From positions 34,125,905-34,189,904 of the forward strand of contig CM074179.1 in NCBI GenBank assembly GCA_037179385.1: a stretch of 64,000 nucleotides of DNA, in the 5' to 3' direction. A program made the position numbers and the translations under genes. Below are positions 11,691 to 23,500 of the stretch, piece after piece (the stretch's first letter is position 1; every line of letters starts with the position of its first letter). The stretch comes from Holothuria scabra (taxonomy: Eukaryota; Echinodermata; Holothuroidea; Aspidochirotida; Holothuriidae). The notes beneath the pieces are model-generated. The model searched no databases, was not told where the DNA came from, and was given only the letters and a program-made list of their open reading frames with translations.

Positions 11691-13030
11691 TTTGAAAGTC
11701 ATAACGTGGTTATATTTAAGTTGATGTAATTTCATGAACAATCTGAAAGGTGAGAGTGTAAGATAATGATATAATTATACTTGCACCACATTTAGGTAAT
11801 AAAAAAATTATGAAAGATTACACCCTTGGGTGTATGAATACATTGTAGTTGAAGGTAAAGCTTGGAGTTGCAGAAGGAAAGTTATGGTGAAGCTATATGA
11901 ATGACTGTAAGATATGGCCGTGCACAGACTGATTGTTTTGTAATATGGCAGTCGTTGATTTTTGCTGGAAAGACTGGTGTGTTAACCTTAAAGTAGGTAC
12001 CTCGATTTTTTCTGTCTGTGGCAATTTTGTGATTGATTATTCATTTATATTGGGGTTAACTGCGCTCCTTTCACTAAATCGCACCTTAAGGCGACGGCAG
12101 GAGATAACAGGGTTTGCCCTTTAATCAAGTAAAGTTTTGTCGAGTTTGAAGACTATATGGTCTGCTGCGTTCAGGAGGAAGAAGGAGTACTTCTGTCCCA
12201 TTTGTGGTGGGCAGCCATGGTCTGATCAGCCATGGTATAGCTAAGTGATCCCTGATTCTCTTCATCTCGGTCCTCCTCCCTCTTTTAGGTACAAACCTGT
12301 GGCGGACGAGGATAGCGTTTGTTGTTTTTAGTGTGCCGCACCCAAAGGGTATCAGATCCACAATTCATTTTATATTCTTCAGTTCAAGATTTATATGAGT
12401 TAATACATTGGTCTACCCAACAGAAAGTTTTTGTCGTAGTTCCAGAATGGCCATGCATGTATACCATGAGTGGATTTTATTGAAAAGTGTTAAGCGCACG
12501 GGGATAGTAGAAGTTTTGAGGTGGATTTAAAAGGTATGAATTCTGAGAATGAAATATTTTTGGGTAATAGTTACCTATTGTTGTGTAAGCTATGGGTGAA
12601 CTGAAGTATATGACTTGGCAAGATGTGGCTCAGTAGTTCACGTTAGGCTCAATGGATTGGGTAATTAAAAGCGAGCATTTAAATTTATATATAAGACAGA
12701 TATTTATGTGTTTACTTGTAGGTCACTATTGAGTGCACTTGGGTGCATCATACTTGTACTTCAAGTAATTGAAGTAAAGTACCAGTTTTGAAGGTATTCG
12801 CAGACTTGTTACTACTAAATGCATATGGGTGTTCAGTGTTCACTTATATACAGTACATTCTTTTTGAATGGTGTTCAGGTTATCACTTCTAGAAAGCCAA
12901 ATGCATGTAAAAATTTAAAATTCTATTCTTGTTCGCTTGTTGGAAGTATTTGAAGGGTTGTTTAAGTTTTGAAGAAAAATTTTAAAGTTTTCTGATACGT
13001 TTATATTCATAAAGTTATATTGATAAAGTA
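11691..13030. other. Intergenic, nothing recognised
   Basis: AT-rich sequence with no convincing coding trace on either strand. The gypsy integrase C-terminus that would be expected here, if the LINE had simply been inserted into an intact gypsy element, was looked for and not found. A 79-codon minus-strand frame at 12125-12361 is probably chance. Confidence 0.5.
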
Positions 13031-13270
13031 GAAAGGAGGATATTTCACACTAGGGGTACATCTGATATGCGACGTATTTGCAGCCATATTTGACAATACT
13101 AGAGCTTGTAGTATTTTTCATGACCTGTGGGTGATTGCGCTAATCTACTATGTTGAGATTCATGTTAGCTGTACTATATTTTGAAGGTCACGTTCTAGGT
13201 CATGACCTACTGGCTACGTCATGACAAGATTGTCTACGTAATGACAAATTCCACTACGTCACTGAATCAC
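13031..13270. repeat. Dispersed repeat with three TACGTCA-like sites, copy 1
   Basis: About 240 bp matching 20036-20245 closely (shared words include caatactagagcttgta, catgacctgtgggtgattgc and gttagctgtact). Near the right end are three CRE/ATF-like sites, TACGTCAT at 13215, TACGTAAT at 13235 and TACGTCAC at 13255, exactly 20 bp apart. The same 20 bp spacing is kept in the second copy. Confidence 0.75.
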
Positions 13271-15650
13271 GCTTAGAACACGTATATATGTTCTCCGTAC
13301 GGACTGTACACATTCAGCTAATGAGCGTAACGTCACAAGCAAGTGATGAATATTCATGTACCCTATGGCAACGAACGATAATGCAGTTGCAGACGACAGG
13401 GATTACTACGTTCTTTTATCGCGATTCGGCGGTAAATTAGAAATGAAAAAATGATCAAAAATTATGACGAACCTTCTTAAGAGCATGTTTTTGCACTGTA
13501 GCTAAAAATTAAGCTACTACTGCAAAGATCGTGCACGCTAGAGGACTTGAAAACCAAGACATCATAGCCATTCTGAAATACACGATACAAGAAAAATTAC
13601 ATTTCAAAGGTAAAGACCCCCGAGAAACATTATTTATTATTGAACAACAGTTTTTAGGGACATGACCTTATTACGCATTCGTAGACGAATATAGGTCGGT
13701 TAAAATGTAAACACGACAGCTACCCGATTTGCAGATATTTTGTAATCAATGTTGCTTTACTACGTTGTTTTCTGTGCATGTTGTCAACTTGTGCTTTGTG
13801 CATCATAGTATTAGCATAAGCTCCAAAGTAACTCCCAAAACAATCACAAAACGTTATTCTTTTTGCATCCAAGGTCAAATATGTTGGGTGCTTTAGTCAA
13901 GAGATTGGGAGGTAATGGGTCCTATTTTCAGTATGTTAATGATAATGAACTTTCAGGTATTGGAAAATGGTATGCTAGACCTATAGCTGCTCTTTCGTAA
14001 GGAAAGTCCGCAAAGATAACATAGCATGATATTTCTGAGGAAAAATGATTAAATGCAGCTGACCAATAAAACCACATCAAGTTTTGTTGGAAGGGGTAGG
14101 GTAGGGGCAAGTTTTTTGTGGGGGCTGAATGTGTGGGAATGGATTTGGTAAACGATGTCAAATTTTCTGGGGCTGCAAAAAATAAATATCTGGGGGCATA
14201 CATGCGTTCATATGCATAAGGGGATAATTTTTGTGGGGAGGGCAAGAGCAAATTTTGCCCGAATAATGACATCTTTCATCACGTTTTGCCAGAATCAACT
14301 TACTGGTTTGCCCGAGTTGGGAGGGCGAGTGCCCCCCGCCTCGTACGCCTATGCATGCAGTCATCCAAATAAGCACCGTAGTTTGCTGGTGGGCTGTCTA
14401 ATGTATGGGCCACCCTCCAGCTATATTCCCAAACTCATTAATACCCCATTTAGGCCTACCGATCGCTTATTTAATTTTCCTATCGTAACCCTGTAAATTA
14501 TTACCACCCCCTCTGCAAATATAGGCTTATGCCCTTCTGAATATATGGGACAGTCTCCTCTCATACTAGTCTCCCTGTCTCATATTCTCTTGTTTTATAT
14601 GTCATGTATGTTCCCCCATCTCATGGTAGTCTTACATCTTATACTAGTTCCAGATCTCATAATATTTATAGTCAGCCAGCTGTCATGGGTATAGACAGAA
14701 TGCGGAAAATAGATGATATATGGAAATTTTGGATTAATTAATTCATATATTGGTTTAGGGGTAGACCTGTTAGTTTTGCAAACCATTGAATTGAAAGACA
14801 TTGTAGTTAGCATGTTCTTAGGGGTATATGTGTACTTTTTTTTATTAGATGTTTATGGGGTAGGGATAGCAGTCACCAAAGAGAAATAAGCTTACACATG
14901 TTGGTAGCAATGGGAGGGGAACTATACATTAAAGGCTACTTAAAGATATAGTAGATGAATATAAGAAATGGTAAAAATGTTGTAACTCATTTAAAAAAAA
15001 TAGCCTTGCCTCTTCTTAGCCACTGAGACATGGTTTTATACATGGCTCAAGTTCAGTCCCTTCATCTCAGTTCCCTGCAGCTGTCAATTTAAAACATTAC
15101 AAAAAAAGGGGGGGGGGGGAGAAAAGCATGAATATACTTACCCACAAGGAGGCCACAATATCAAATGCAGCCAGTGCAGTACTATGTCATATTGAAGTCT
15201 TCAATAGTCTTCAGAAGGTATATCTTCTCAAGCTTTTGATATCACATCCCCACATGCCTTTGACAGTATATAATTATATATTGTCAGGCTTAAAGATGCA
15301 TGGTCATATCCTGGTATTCCATACAATAAAGGGAATTAGTCTCTGATAATTCTACTGAGTTTAAGAACAGCATGTCGAAACCCTTTTTATACAGAATGAT
15401 GAAATTAAAAACCACTTTCATGGTTTTGCTGGATGTGTTTATTTTTGATAGATAATAAATATGTACAATGAAAGTAATTACTGACATTTGTTTCGTAACT
15501 TAATTTTTCCAGAACATTGCAAAACTTAACAACTCTTAAAAGTATTCTCAACTTTACAAATAAGATGAAGTATTAAACAAAAGGATTATGAAACAATGAT
15601 AATGTATATAAAAAGACAGATCTTTTTTTTCTTTTTGTGGTTTTTGACTA
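13271..15650. other. Intergenic, nothing recognised except a homopolymer run
   Basis: No supported gene. A poly-A/poly-G run lies near 15100-15120. The longer frames here (for example 13928-14272 minus and 14155-14496 plus) overlap one another antisense and show no known domain or codon bias. The 3' edge has a T-rich tract and TAG/CAG (15622-15655) that resembles a splice acceptor for the RAG1-like region. Confidence 0.4.
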
Positions 15651-15658
15651 GGCAGCAA

Positions 15659-16458
15659 ATGGCAACCTTGGATGAACACATCCAGTTTTTGTATCGAATG
15701 TGCCGCTTATGTGGGGATCGTGTTCACACCAGAGAACAACATGCCAAGGGTTACAGTACACAAGTTTGCTCAAATTATCGTGAACGTGGAGGAAGATAAT
15801 GCAGGTCAGCATCCCAATCATCTTTTTCACAAATGCCACAAAAGTTGTACCACGACAAAACATGGGAGCCTGTGCAATGGCAGACTCACACTGGTCGCTG
15901 TGAAGTTTGCTTTCGGTGGCAGCAGCAAGCAAAAGGAGGTAACCCCCAAAATCGGAAATTTACTATCCACCCGAGCACCAAGCAAGTAATGACCCATTTT
16001 CAAAGCTGAGTCCTGGACCTATGGCTCCAAGTGTACACAGTTCTTTGAACTTGATATACCAGAGGAGCTCAAGTGTGGATTTTGTGGATACGTCAGTCAT
16101 GAAGCTCTATCTTCCTGTGGGCACTTGTTTTGCCTGAGTTGTATAAGGTTGGAGTACAAAGTGAGGAGAACTGGCGCCTCCAAGTTTTGCAATCAAAAAT
16201 TCTCAATGAGCAAGATGACTTCCCCAAAGGAATACTTACATAGTGTAATGGACACTACTTCCTTCAAAGTGTAAAAACTGCAAATCTACAATACCAATTA
16301 AAGATGTACAGGTTCACAAATGCCATGAGAGTGATGCTAGGGAAATACTCTCCCACCCTCTTCATGCACCCCTGACACCACTGTTGGAGGCCATAGGATC
16401 TCATATTGTTAAATCCAAGTTGCCACAGTCTTTCAAGGGCATCACAGCATCATTTTAA
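15659..16458 (+). pseudogene. RAG1-like N-terminal zinc-binding and RING region, broken
   Basis: Four consecutive frames together match the N-terminal third of RAG1 in order. Block 1 (15701): CRLCG...TREQH. Block 2 (about 15755-15860): HPNHLFHKCHKSC. Block 3 (15863-15910): W-x5-THTGRCEVC. Block 4 (16074-16190): a RING finger with CGFC, CGHLFCLSC and a further Cys at 16188; the eighth ligand is Lys instead of Cys. Block 5 (16270-16326): CKNC...HKCH, the zinc finger that follows RING in RAG1. Frameshifts lie near 15755, 15858, 16000 and 16270; the last frame stops at 16456-16458. In RAG1 this part gives zinc binding, dimerisation and ubiquitin-ligase activity, not catalysis. No DDE core, RAG2-like gene or terminal repeats were found. 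It could be a relic of a RAG-like or N-RAG-TP-like transposon, or of a host gene. Confidence 0.8.
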
Positions 16459-17722
16459 ACCAGGGGACAGGTTAAGCAATATAATAGAAATTATGAAATT
16501 TTTACAACTTAATTGTGAAAATATGTATCACCTTAAATAAGATTTTGAAAACATTACCTGTACAAAGCTTAAACAAATCAGAAATTTGACAGCAAACTGT
16601 TTTCATCCATTACAAATAAAACTGTACAATAAAGCTTAAATTTACCCCGTCATTTTCTCTAAAATTTAGCCAATACAGGTTGATGCACATACCAAAGCCA
16701 TGGAAAAGCAGTAGTGATGCACTTCCACCGAGAGTCAAAAAACGCACAAAAATCGTAGCGAAGGCAAGGGAACTAACTACTAAGTAAGCGACAGTCGGGT
16801 ACTCAATCTAGCTTGAGGTCAGGTCATGGAGGTCAGGACTCTTTTTCTCTCTCTCTGGTTTGTGCCACAAACAATAAAACACAGCTGAAAACATGACTGA
16901 TAAAGATGTAAAAACTCTAGGTAGGTTCTTCCAACTGATGGAGGGCGGGGGGTTAATGGGACACACTTCTATGAAATTTCCATGCTTTTCTGGAACGAGT
17001 GAAATACCATGAGAAACTTTCTTCTACAAATTTTGATCCCCCCCCCTCACGATTTGCAGATAATTTGCCCAAAACTACCCTGACCAAATCACACAAATTA
17101 AACATGCCTTCAGTATAGTGTACCCGTCATACTGTATAAAAGTGACTCATTATATATAGTACTATGGGAACTTCTGTCGATTCACTGTATTCCTGCCATG
17201 ACCTGTTGTGAAAACCTGACGGGCGGATATTGAAGCACGGGCCTAAAAAACAGTCACATAATGTGCTGTCCACAATTGTCAGCATTTTGATTTGTTAAAA
17301 AAAAAAAAAATTAACTAAAGATTCAACAGGAAGGCCAGCGCGTCAGTGATGTGCACTCATGATTCTTCTATAAGAGGACTTAAAAAAATACACATCTTTT
17401 TCCTTCAATAAAACCTAAAAATTTCTATAGGCCATGGGAGACTAGTTCTGGTCCCATTCATTTAACTTTTCTGTTGGTGACATCGTATCACTCACATGGG
17501 CTATGGAAATGAAATGACCTCTAAAGTTAAATCCATCAGCTCTTACTAACACTGCTTGTTGAGAGAGTAACATGACCCTCTAGCCAAAAGCAATGAGCAG
17601 AAACTAAACAATCTGACCTGCAGTCTGACAGTGATAGTTCTACTGCCTCAACTCTATAGTCTAACTGCTATAAATTTCCATTAGAAACTGTGTAAATTAA
17701 ATTGAACTACAAGGATACATCT
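16459..17722. other. Intergenic, nothing recognised
   Basis: AT-rich DNA without a supported gene. I looked for continuation of the RAG1-like region (catalytic core on either strand) and saw none. Poly-A runs and a polypyrimidine (ctctctct) tract near 16850 are the only visible structure. Confidence 0.45.
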
Positions 17723-17723
17723 G

Positions 17724-17832
17724 GGGGCCGTTCCACAAAGAGTTACGCACAATCTTAAGTTTGATTCACCATACTTAAGCCAACAGTAAATCAAACTTAA
17801 GATCGTGCGTAACTCTTTGTGGAACAGGCCCC
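17724..17832. repeat. Hairpin element (MITE-like palindrome)
   Basis: Two arms of about 43 bp (17724-17766 and 17789-17832) are near-perfect inverted copies around a 22 bp centre; each arm contains gttccacaaagagttacg or its complement. It could fold into a long stem. The size and form fit a miniature inverted-repeat element or foldback remnant. Confidence 0.8.
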
Positions 17833-19067
17833 TGGAGTGTAGCCATGCATGATGATCACACAGGGTGAGACGAGGGGTCACGTCCCACCAATATTTGAGA
17901 AATGGTCCAATACTGATTTTGAACTTTTCACACAATATTTTATTAATGAGGTAAGGCCTAATGTTCCCTTCCCTCCTACCTCAGTTTCCCACATTCGATC
18001 ACTTCAAACAACAACTAAACCTCACAAATTTCTCACCGTATTTCGGAACAAAATTATTGGGCTGGGTCTAGGTCTAACTTAAGCAGATCAAACAGGGACC
18101 ACTAGCTAAAATTTCACATTTGAGTAAGAAATAGCAGTACTTAGGCCTAGACCTATATAGTGTTGTCACTCACAAATAAGCCCTAGGCCACAAAGAGTTG
18201 AGAATAGCTACTACGCTCGGCTACTAGATTTTAAAAATCCACACCATAAATTTACACCATGGGTCCCCATGAAAAAAACAAAAAACCTCATAAAACATAC
18301 TGTGCACATTATTTTCATTTTATTATTTTTGCCAGCTACTCATCGTGCTCTTAACTTTAAAACAACATTAACGCTAGACCTAACGTCAGCCTTGTGCACA
18401 GTGCATATGCCCGGTGTATCTGTAAGACTATCCTGTACAATTGATTCGGTAAAAAAAACTAAAATGAGTTCATTTCTCTGTCACAAAGTAACTTACTTTT
18501 CCCTCTTTTGGCTTCCAAGGGCCATTTACATCTCTCTTTACTTCCTCCAGAAACCATTTTAACATCCAAGTCAGTCTTCTGCATCAATTCTTGCCATTAA
18601 AATGCACGAGTTTGCGACGACAGTGTCAAAATCACTCATATTCAACCAGTTGTTTTTCGTATTAGGCCGATTGGGCAGTCAAAAAGCAAATTAATGGTTA
18701 CTCATGAGAAAAAAACACCTTCCTCTACTGCGTGGAAAATATCTCTTAGCAGGGAAAACTGTAGTTGGATGGTAAGGGCCCATCATCATATTTTCGACAA
18801 AAATCGCCCAAAGATTTTTAGAATATCGTTTACAAAATTCTAAAGGGTTTATTTAAACCAAAATGGTAAAAAATGAAGAAAAATCTTATATTTTGAAATA
18901 TCAGTTGGAATTCATCTACAAATGCTTCTACTATGCCCATAACGAGTTATTTTTTAGCCCCATATAAAACACGCTACGGTTTGAATTGAAAGGGCTATGA
19001 ATATTTAAGAGGTAATTAAAAAAGCGCATGCTCAGAACTTATACGTCGTTGAAAGCATACGTGAGAA
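17833..19067. other. Intergenic, nothing recognised
   Basis: No gene supported. A 97-codon plus-strand frame at 18269-18562 begins with a Lys-rich hydrophobic stretch, but it lies in AT-rich DNA and has no homologous motif, so it is treated as chance. Confidence 0.4.
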
Positions 19068-20040
19068 GCGCGTGCACGCATGTCGTGTGAAGGCACTGCA
19101 TGATCTGATGTCTAAATTAGCCAATCACAGAGTTGTATTACTGCGTATACTTTACCTTATTGACCAATCAGGGTCATTAGAACATTTGCGCGGGCTCTTG
19201 TAATTTTAGTTATGTGGAGCTCGTAGCGTTATTTGAGTTCAGTTGGATTCGGCCCGTCAACTCATCCAGACCTGTATTTAGGATTCCCTCATAAAATTAA
19301 TTTAATTGTATTCCCCGTTAGATTTGGATCCAGAATTGTCTAACAAAGCGTTTCTAACAAAATTGATGTGGACCATCAAAGAACTAGTTACTTGTCTTCC
19401 CTTTTATTCAGTCTTCCGCCGTATTTAACGCTGGGATATCGCAGAACTTTTGTGTGAGGCCCGCACGCAAATGAACGCACCAACTCAAAAAAGGCCTTTC
19501 ATACTGTTATAGGATTACCCCTCCCCATCCCGGTCCAATAGTTTACGACTCGCGAAGTTATGTGATTTCGTTTCTCAAATTGTTAAAAAAGAATTTCCTT
19601 TTAAGCAAATTTATGCAAATGACAGAACTAGTGAATTGTGATCGTGGCATTGAGTCCAGCGTATCAATTTTACTCCCTAAAGATAAGAGAGAAAACTCGT
19701 ACAATTATACTGTTTTACCCTTCTACCATGAATTCGAGTATCAAGATGAATAAAAACACGCCACCCATTACACCGGGGAAAGAAAAGAAGGCATTACGAA
19801 TCATTTTCAATGCGAGAGTTTTCCTTTTGCTATTGTGAGGTAATTTAACAACTCTGTACAGGATTATCGATAATATTGACCGCATCCATGACTTTTTCAT
19901 TTAAATAGCAATTCATATACTTGCATTCATTTGAATAATTTGTTCCTATAAGGATCACGTACGGCCCTTATCTAGCACACAACCCTCTGAAAGCATCATT
20001 TATATCAACCACCCACGCTACTTTATTCCTTTTCTCGTGA
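19068..20040. repeat. Direct repeat unit A (about 1 kb) with CCAAT boxes
   Basis: Unit A starts at gcgcgtgcacgca and matches unit B (20256-21260) over nearly its whole length, about 1188 bp apart. It carries CCAAT boxes at 19121 (agCCAATCAcag) and 19164 (gaCCAATCAggg), then ggagctcgtagcgtta, gttagatttggatccagaatt and tttgtgtgaggcc. No coding content. CCAAT boxes followed by AATAAA-like signals would suit an LTR or promoter-bearing repeat, but no element ends were found. Confidence 0.8.
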
Positions 20041-20255
20041 TCTCATGTGAAACGTATTTACAGTCATATACGACAATACTAGAACTTGTACTGTTTTTCA
20101 TGACTTGTGAGTGATTGCACTAATCTATTCTAATGAGATTCGTGTTAGCTGTACTTTAGGTTGAAGGTCACCTTCCAGGTCATGACCTTTTCGCTACGTC
20201 ATGACAAGATTGACTACGTGAGGACAAATTCTACTACGTCACTACTTCAATATAA
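20041..20255. repeat. Dispersed repeat with three TACGTCA-like sites, copy 2
   Basis: This is the second copy of the 13031-13270 repeat. TACGTCAT at 20195, TACGTGAG at 20215 and TACGTCAC at 20235 keep the 20 bp spacing. It directly precedes unit B but is absent before unit A, so it was added to or lost from one unit. Confidence 0.75.
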
Positions 20256-21260
20256 GCGCGTGCACGCATGTCGTGTGCAGGCATTGCGGGATGTGATGTC
20301 TAAACTAGCCAATCACAGCACGCATGTCGGATGCAGGCACTGCGTGACCTGATGTCTAAAATAGCCAATCACAGAGTTGTATTATTGCTCATGCAGATGA
20401 CTTTACTTTATTGACCAATCAGGGTCAATAGAACATTTGCGCGGGCTCTGGTAATTTTAGCTATGTGGAGCTCGTAGCGTTATTTGAGCTCAGTTCGTTT
20501 CGGCCCGTCAACTCATCCAGACCTGTATTTAGGACACTCTCGTGAAATTAGCAAGTTAATTCGTATTCCCCGTTAGATTTGGATCCAGAATTGTTCAACA
20601 AAGCGTTTCAATAAAACTGTTGTGAACCGTAGAAGAACTTGTCTTCCACTTTATCCTGTCTTTAGCCGTATTCACCGCTCGGATATCGCAAAACTTTTGT
20701 GTGAGGCCCCCACGCTACGACTCAAAAATAGGCCTTACACTCATTCCAATTTTCTTAGGCTCGCCATTTCTGAAAAATTGCTCGGGTGGGGGGGGGGGGG
20801 GGGCGCCATTCGGGTCAAATAGTGTACGAGTCGCGAAGCTATGTGATTTCGTTCTCCAAATTGATAAAAAAGTCCGTCCAATGCAAATAAATGGAAAAGA
20901 CAGAAATAATGACACAGGGATCATAAAGTCCAGCGTGTCATTTTAACCCCATCAAAGATCAAAAAATATCTTACAATTAGGCCTATACTGATACTTCGCT
21001 TCTATCATGAATTTTAGTCTCGATAACAACAAAAGTACGGCACTGGAATACATCGCGAATGTTCTTTTTGCCACTGTAGGGTTATGTTACCAACTCTGCA
21101 CACGTTGTTCGATAATATTTGCCTCATCCATATCTTTTTCATCTAAATCGCCTGCTAATATACTTGCATAAATGTGTTCCATGTAACAGCGCTTATCTAA
21201 CCCACAACACCCAGAAAGCATCAGTTACATTAATCAACCCCATACTTCTTTCCTCTCCTA
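20256..21260. repeat. Direct repeat unit B (about 1 kb) with an extra CCAAT module
   Basis: Homologous to unit A. It has an extra internal tandem duplication of about 56 bp, so agCCAATCAcag occurs at 20309 and again at 20365, with gaCCAATCAggg at 20415. An AATAAA lies near 20610. A run of about 16 G (near 20788) sits where unit A has only ctccccatcccggtcc-type sequence. No coding content. Confidence 0.8.
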
Positions 21261-21299
21261 AAGATGTAAAGATTTCATTGAAATTTTCCTAGTAGCGCA

Positions 21300-21540
21300 A
21301 TTTCTGTAAAATATGTCTCAGGTCACCCCTTCCTATCCACGTCCCATATAGCACAGGGAGCTCCCTGCATAACAAATGACTCGCGAAGTTATATGTGATT
21401 TAATGCAAATGACAGTAATTATGACTATTGGATCGTCTCATTAAGTTCAGTGTGTCACTGTCAGTTTTACCCCATTAAAAAATTAGAACAAAATGTTCAA
21501 TTTTATATACCGATGCTTCGCTCATATTAGAATCCGATGT
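21300..21540. repeat. Partial third copy of the A/B repeat unit
   Basis: Contains the 3' part of the unit: gactcgcgaagttatatgtgattt, aatgcaaatgacag, cagtgtgtcact..tttacccc and gatgcttcgct, in the same order as units A (19546-19740) and B (20830-21010). More diverged and 5'-truncated. Together the three units form a decayed tandem array. Confidence 0.6.
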
Positions 21541-21974
21541 GGGTTGACCAACGTGTTGGATTTATGGCTTTTCCCGCTAATTCGTGCGGAAAATCTGTGG
21601 GAATTTTCGCATTTCCACCTTGAAATACCCACATTAATCCCATATGCTTCTTCCTGTAGGGATTTTATGGTGTGCGGGTGGTGTTTTTAATATATTTTTT
21701 GTGTGCTAGCTCGTGAAGGAGCTTTGTAAATAGTCCAGTTTGAGTAATTCCCCTTTTTCCCTAGTGCCAGTTTCGACGGTACACTTAATTATGGTAACAT
21801 TAATTTATAAACCAAACCAAAATCACAAATTCTGTTCTACGGCAAAAACAAATACTGAGAAAAAAAAAACCCGGACCGGCAAACAAAATCGAAAACAAAG
21901 GTGAATTCTTCACTTTTGCTAATTTCCCGTGACATGCTTCAAAACGGGCACGACTACACAACCCAATTGTGTTT
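21541..21974. other. Spacer between repeat array and LINE copy
   Basis: AT-rich, no gene. It contains a cccggaccggc motif near 21874 that also occurs close to other element ends (26130, 38658), which suggests the terminus of another repeat. Confidence 0.35.
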
Positions 21975-23500
21975 ACACAGTGTCACCATGCTGGGGTAAA
22001 CCTATCTAAAGAGAAATGGTCAAAAGAAAAAGATAGAACGGGAGGACAATTTCTACTAGAGGAATAACAAGGCGGGAGTCATGTCAGAAATTTCTATAAA
22101 GTTTACTCTCCTTGAGAAAGCCAAGAACAAGGGAATTAAGAAACGGTTTGTTCAAACAAGGTTTTCAGGTCGGGCACGGAATAGTATTTCTGACGAATAT
22201 GGGATAGTACTTATAATAGTCAACGAGAATGTGACTGACGGTGACAGCACAGTCACAGAGTATACAATATGGTATTTCATCTCTGTGAAGTAAAGAAGCA
22301 ATGGAGAGGTAAGTGTGACCGATGCGGGCCCTAGTCAGGACTAAATCATCCCTTCGTCTACTGGGAAATCCGTTTCCCCTAGTTCCTACCTTAGGTTTTA
22401 CTCGGTATAATTTTTTTTTTTTTTCTGGAAAGGAATCCCACAGTGGTTCATTACAGGATATTAGCCTTTAAGGAGATCCGTTATGGCTACCGCAGTTTTA
22501 AGGGAAAACTGTGGTTCCCAAGTATAGTACCCGACCACTGGTTCATTACTCCTATTAGCTATACTTCAATGAGTAGTAAATTTGATTGCCATTCTGGTAC
22601 AGTAGAAGCCCAACAACTTCGGGGTTTAAATAACAACTTAGTGCTATCAACAAAGTGCTATCAAATTTCAACCTTCATGGTCATTTTCAAATGCGTAAAT
22701 GGCCATATACGTAGTACTGGGAACAGTTCCTGATGAGATTGTTCTAAGGGTATTTTTTCCGACATGTTGCCATTTGGATTTAACAAAGCCCGTGAGTCAG
22801 GGGTCAAGGGTGGGACAAGGTCAGGGTTGCTGCACACTTGGTGACAGAATTTCCCCGACGCGAATGGCAAATGGAGTAACAACTGATGGCTTTCTCGCAT
22901 TCATGTCACCAAACTTATGGTTGAAGGTCGTCTCAAAGGTCGGGTTGTGGATATCACTTCTCAGTTTGAGGGCAAACTGGAGTGACAACTTCTTCCATCT
23001 TAAATGGTGAGGTGGTTCGCTTCGATGTATAGATTCTGCATTGGGGAGGTATAGAAATCCCCAAGCAGATTCTAAGACCTTGGTTTTAAATGGGGAGGAG
23101 TTTCCTGAGGTACGCCTCACGTGCTAAACTGTAAACAACACAGCCGTAATCAAGTTTAGATTTCACTAGAGACCTATAAAGTCAAGTAAAACGGGGCGGT
23201 CAGCGCCCCAGTCCATCTTCGATACAATTTTCAACAGGCTAAATGCGTTCTGACACTTTCGCTTGAGATGGTCGGTGTGAGTTTTTGAAGTTGAGCTTAC
23301 TGTGGGGAACAACTGGGATATTAACAACGTTTTAGCTCGTCAGGGTCGCAATGTGCACCTCTCCGGTTGCACAAATGCATGCAAGTAGTCTTTCTTCGTG
23401 AAAAACGGATTCCATTTTTGCCAGCCCAGTGTTGGATTTAATTAAGGCAGTTTTTCATTTTCTCTATAGACCTCATATTCCTTGAGGAACAGGTAGTCAG
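21975..23500 (-). pseudogene. Decayed LINE fragment, copy 2b
   Basis: On the minus strand this holds RT C-terminal sequence (LFLKEYEVYRENEKLP-type end at 23420-23480, N-K-L-N-F region near 23290, FETTFNHKFGDMNARKP near 22900) and then the RNase H tail and 3' UTR (21975-22330, agttttacccca...). It matches the reference LINE at 6645-11690 but has many indels and stops. About 340 bp at 22441-22780 are unrelated and include a short dispersed inverted repeat (see 22476). Not translatable. Confidence 0.75.
22476..22545. repeat. Short dispersed inverted repeat, copy 1
   Basis: atggctaccgcagtttt-aagggaaaactg...gaccactggtt resembles 28378-28440 (gtggctacggcagtttt...ggaaaactgcc...gaccactag). CAGTTTT and AAAACTG form a small inverted pair. 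It interrupts the decayed LINE copy and is probably a small non-autonomous element. Confidence 0.5.

Noticed and set aside
12125..12361. 79-codon minus-strand frame considered as the missing gypsy integrase or chromodomain end
   Set aside because: Neither strand shows the SH3-like or chromodomain pattern, and it contains no continuing integrase motif.
14155..14496. Overlapping 113-114 codon frames on opposite strands
   Set aside because: No domain or codon bias; antisense overlap and AT-rich context suggest chance.
18269..18562. 97-codon frame with a hydrophobic N-terminus that could be a signal peptide
   Set aside because: The hydrophobic run follows from AT-rich codons; no homologous motif and no gene structure around it.
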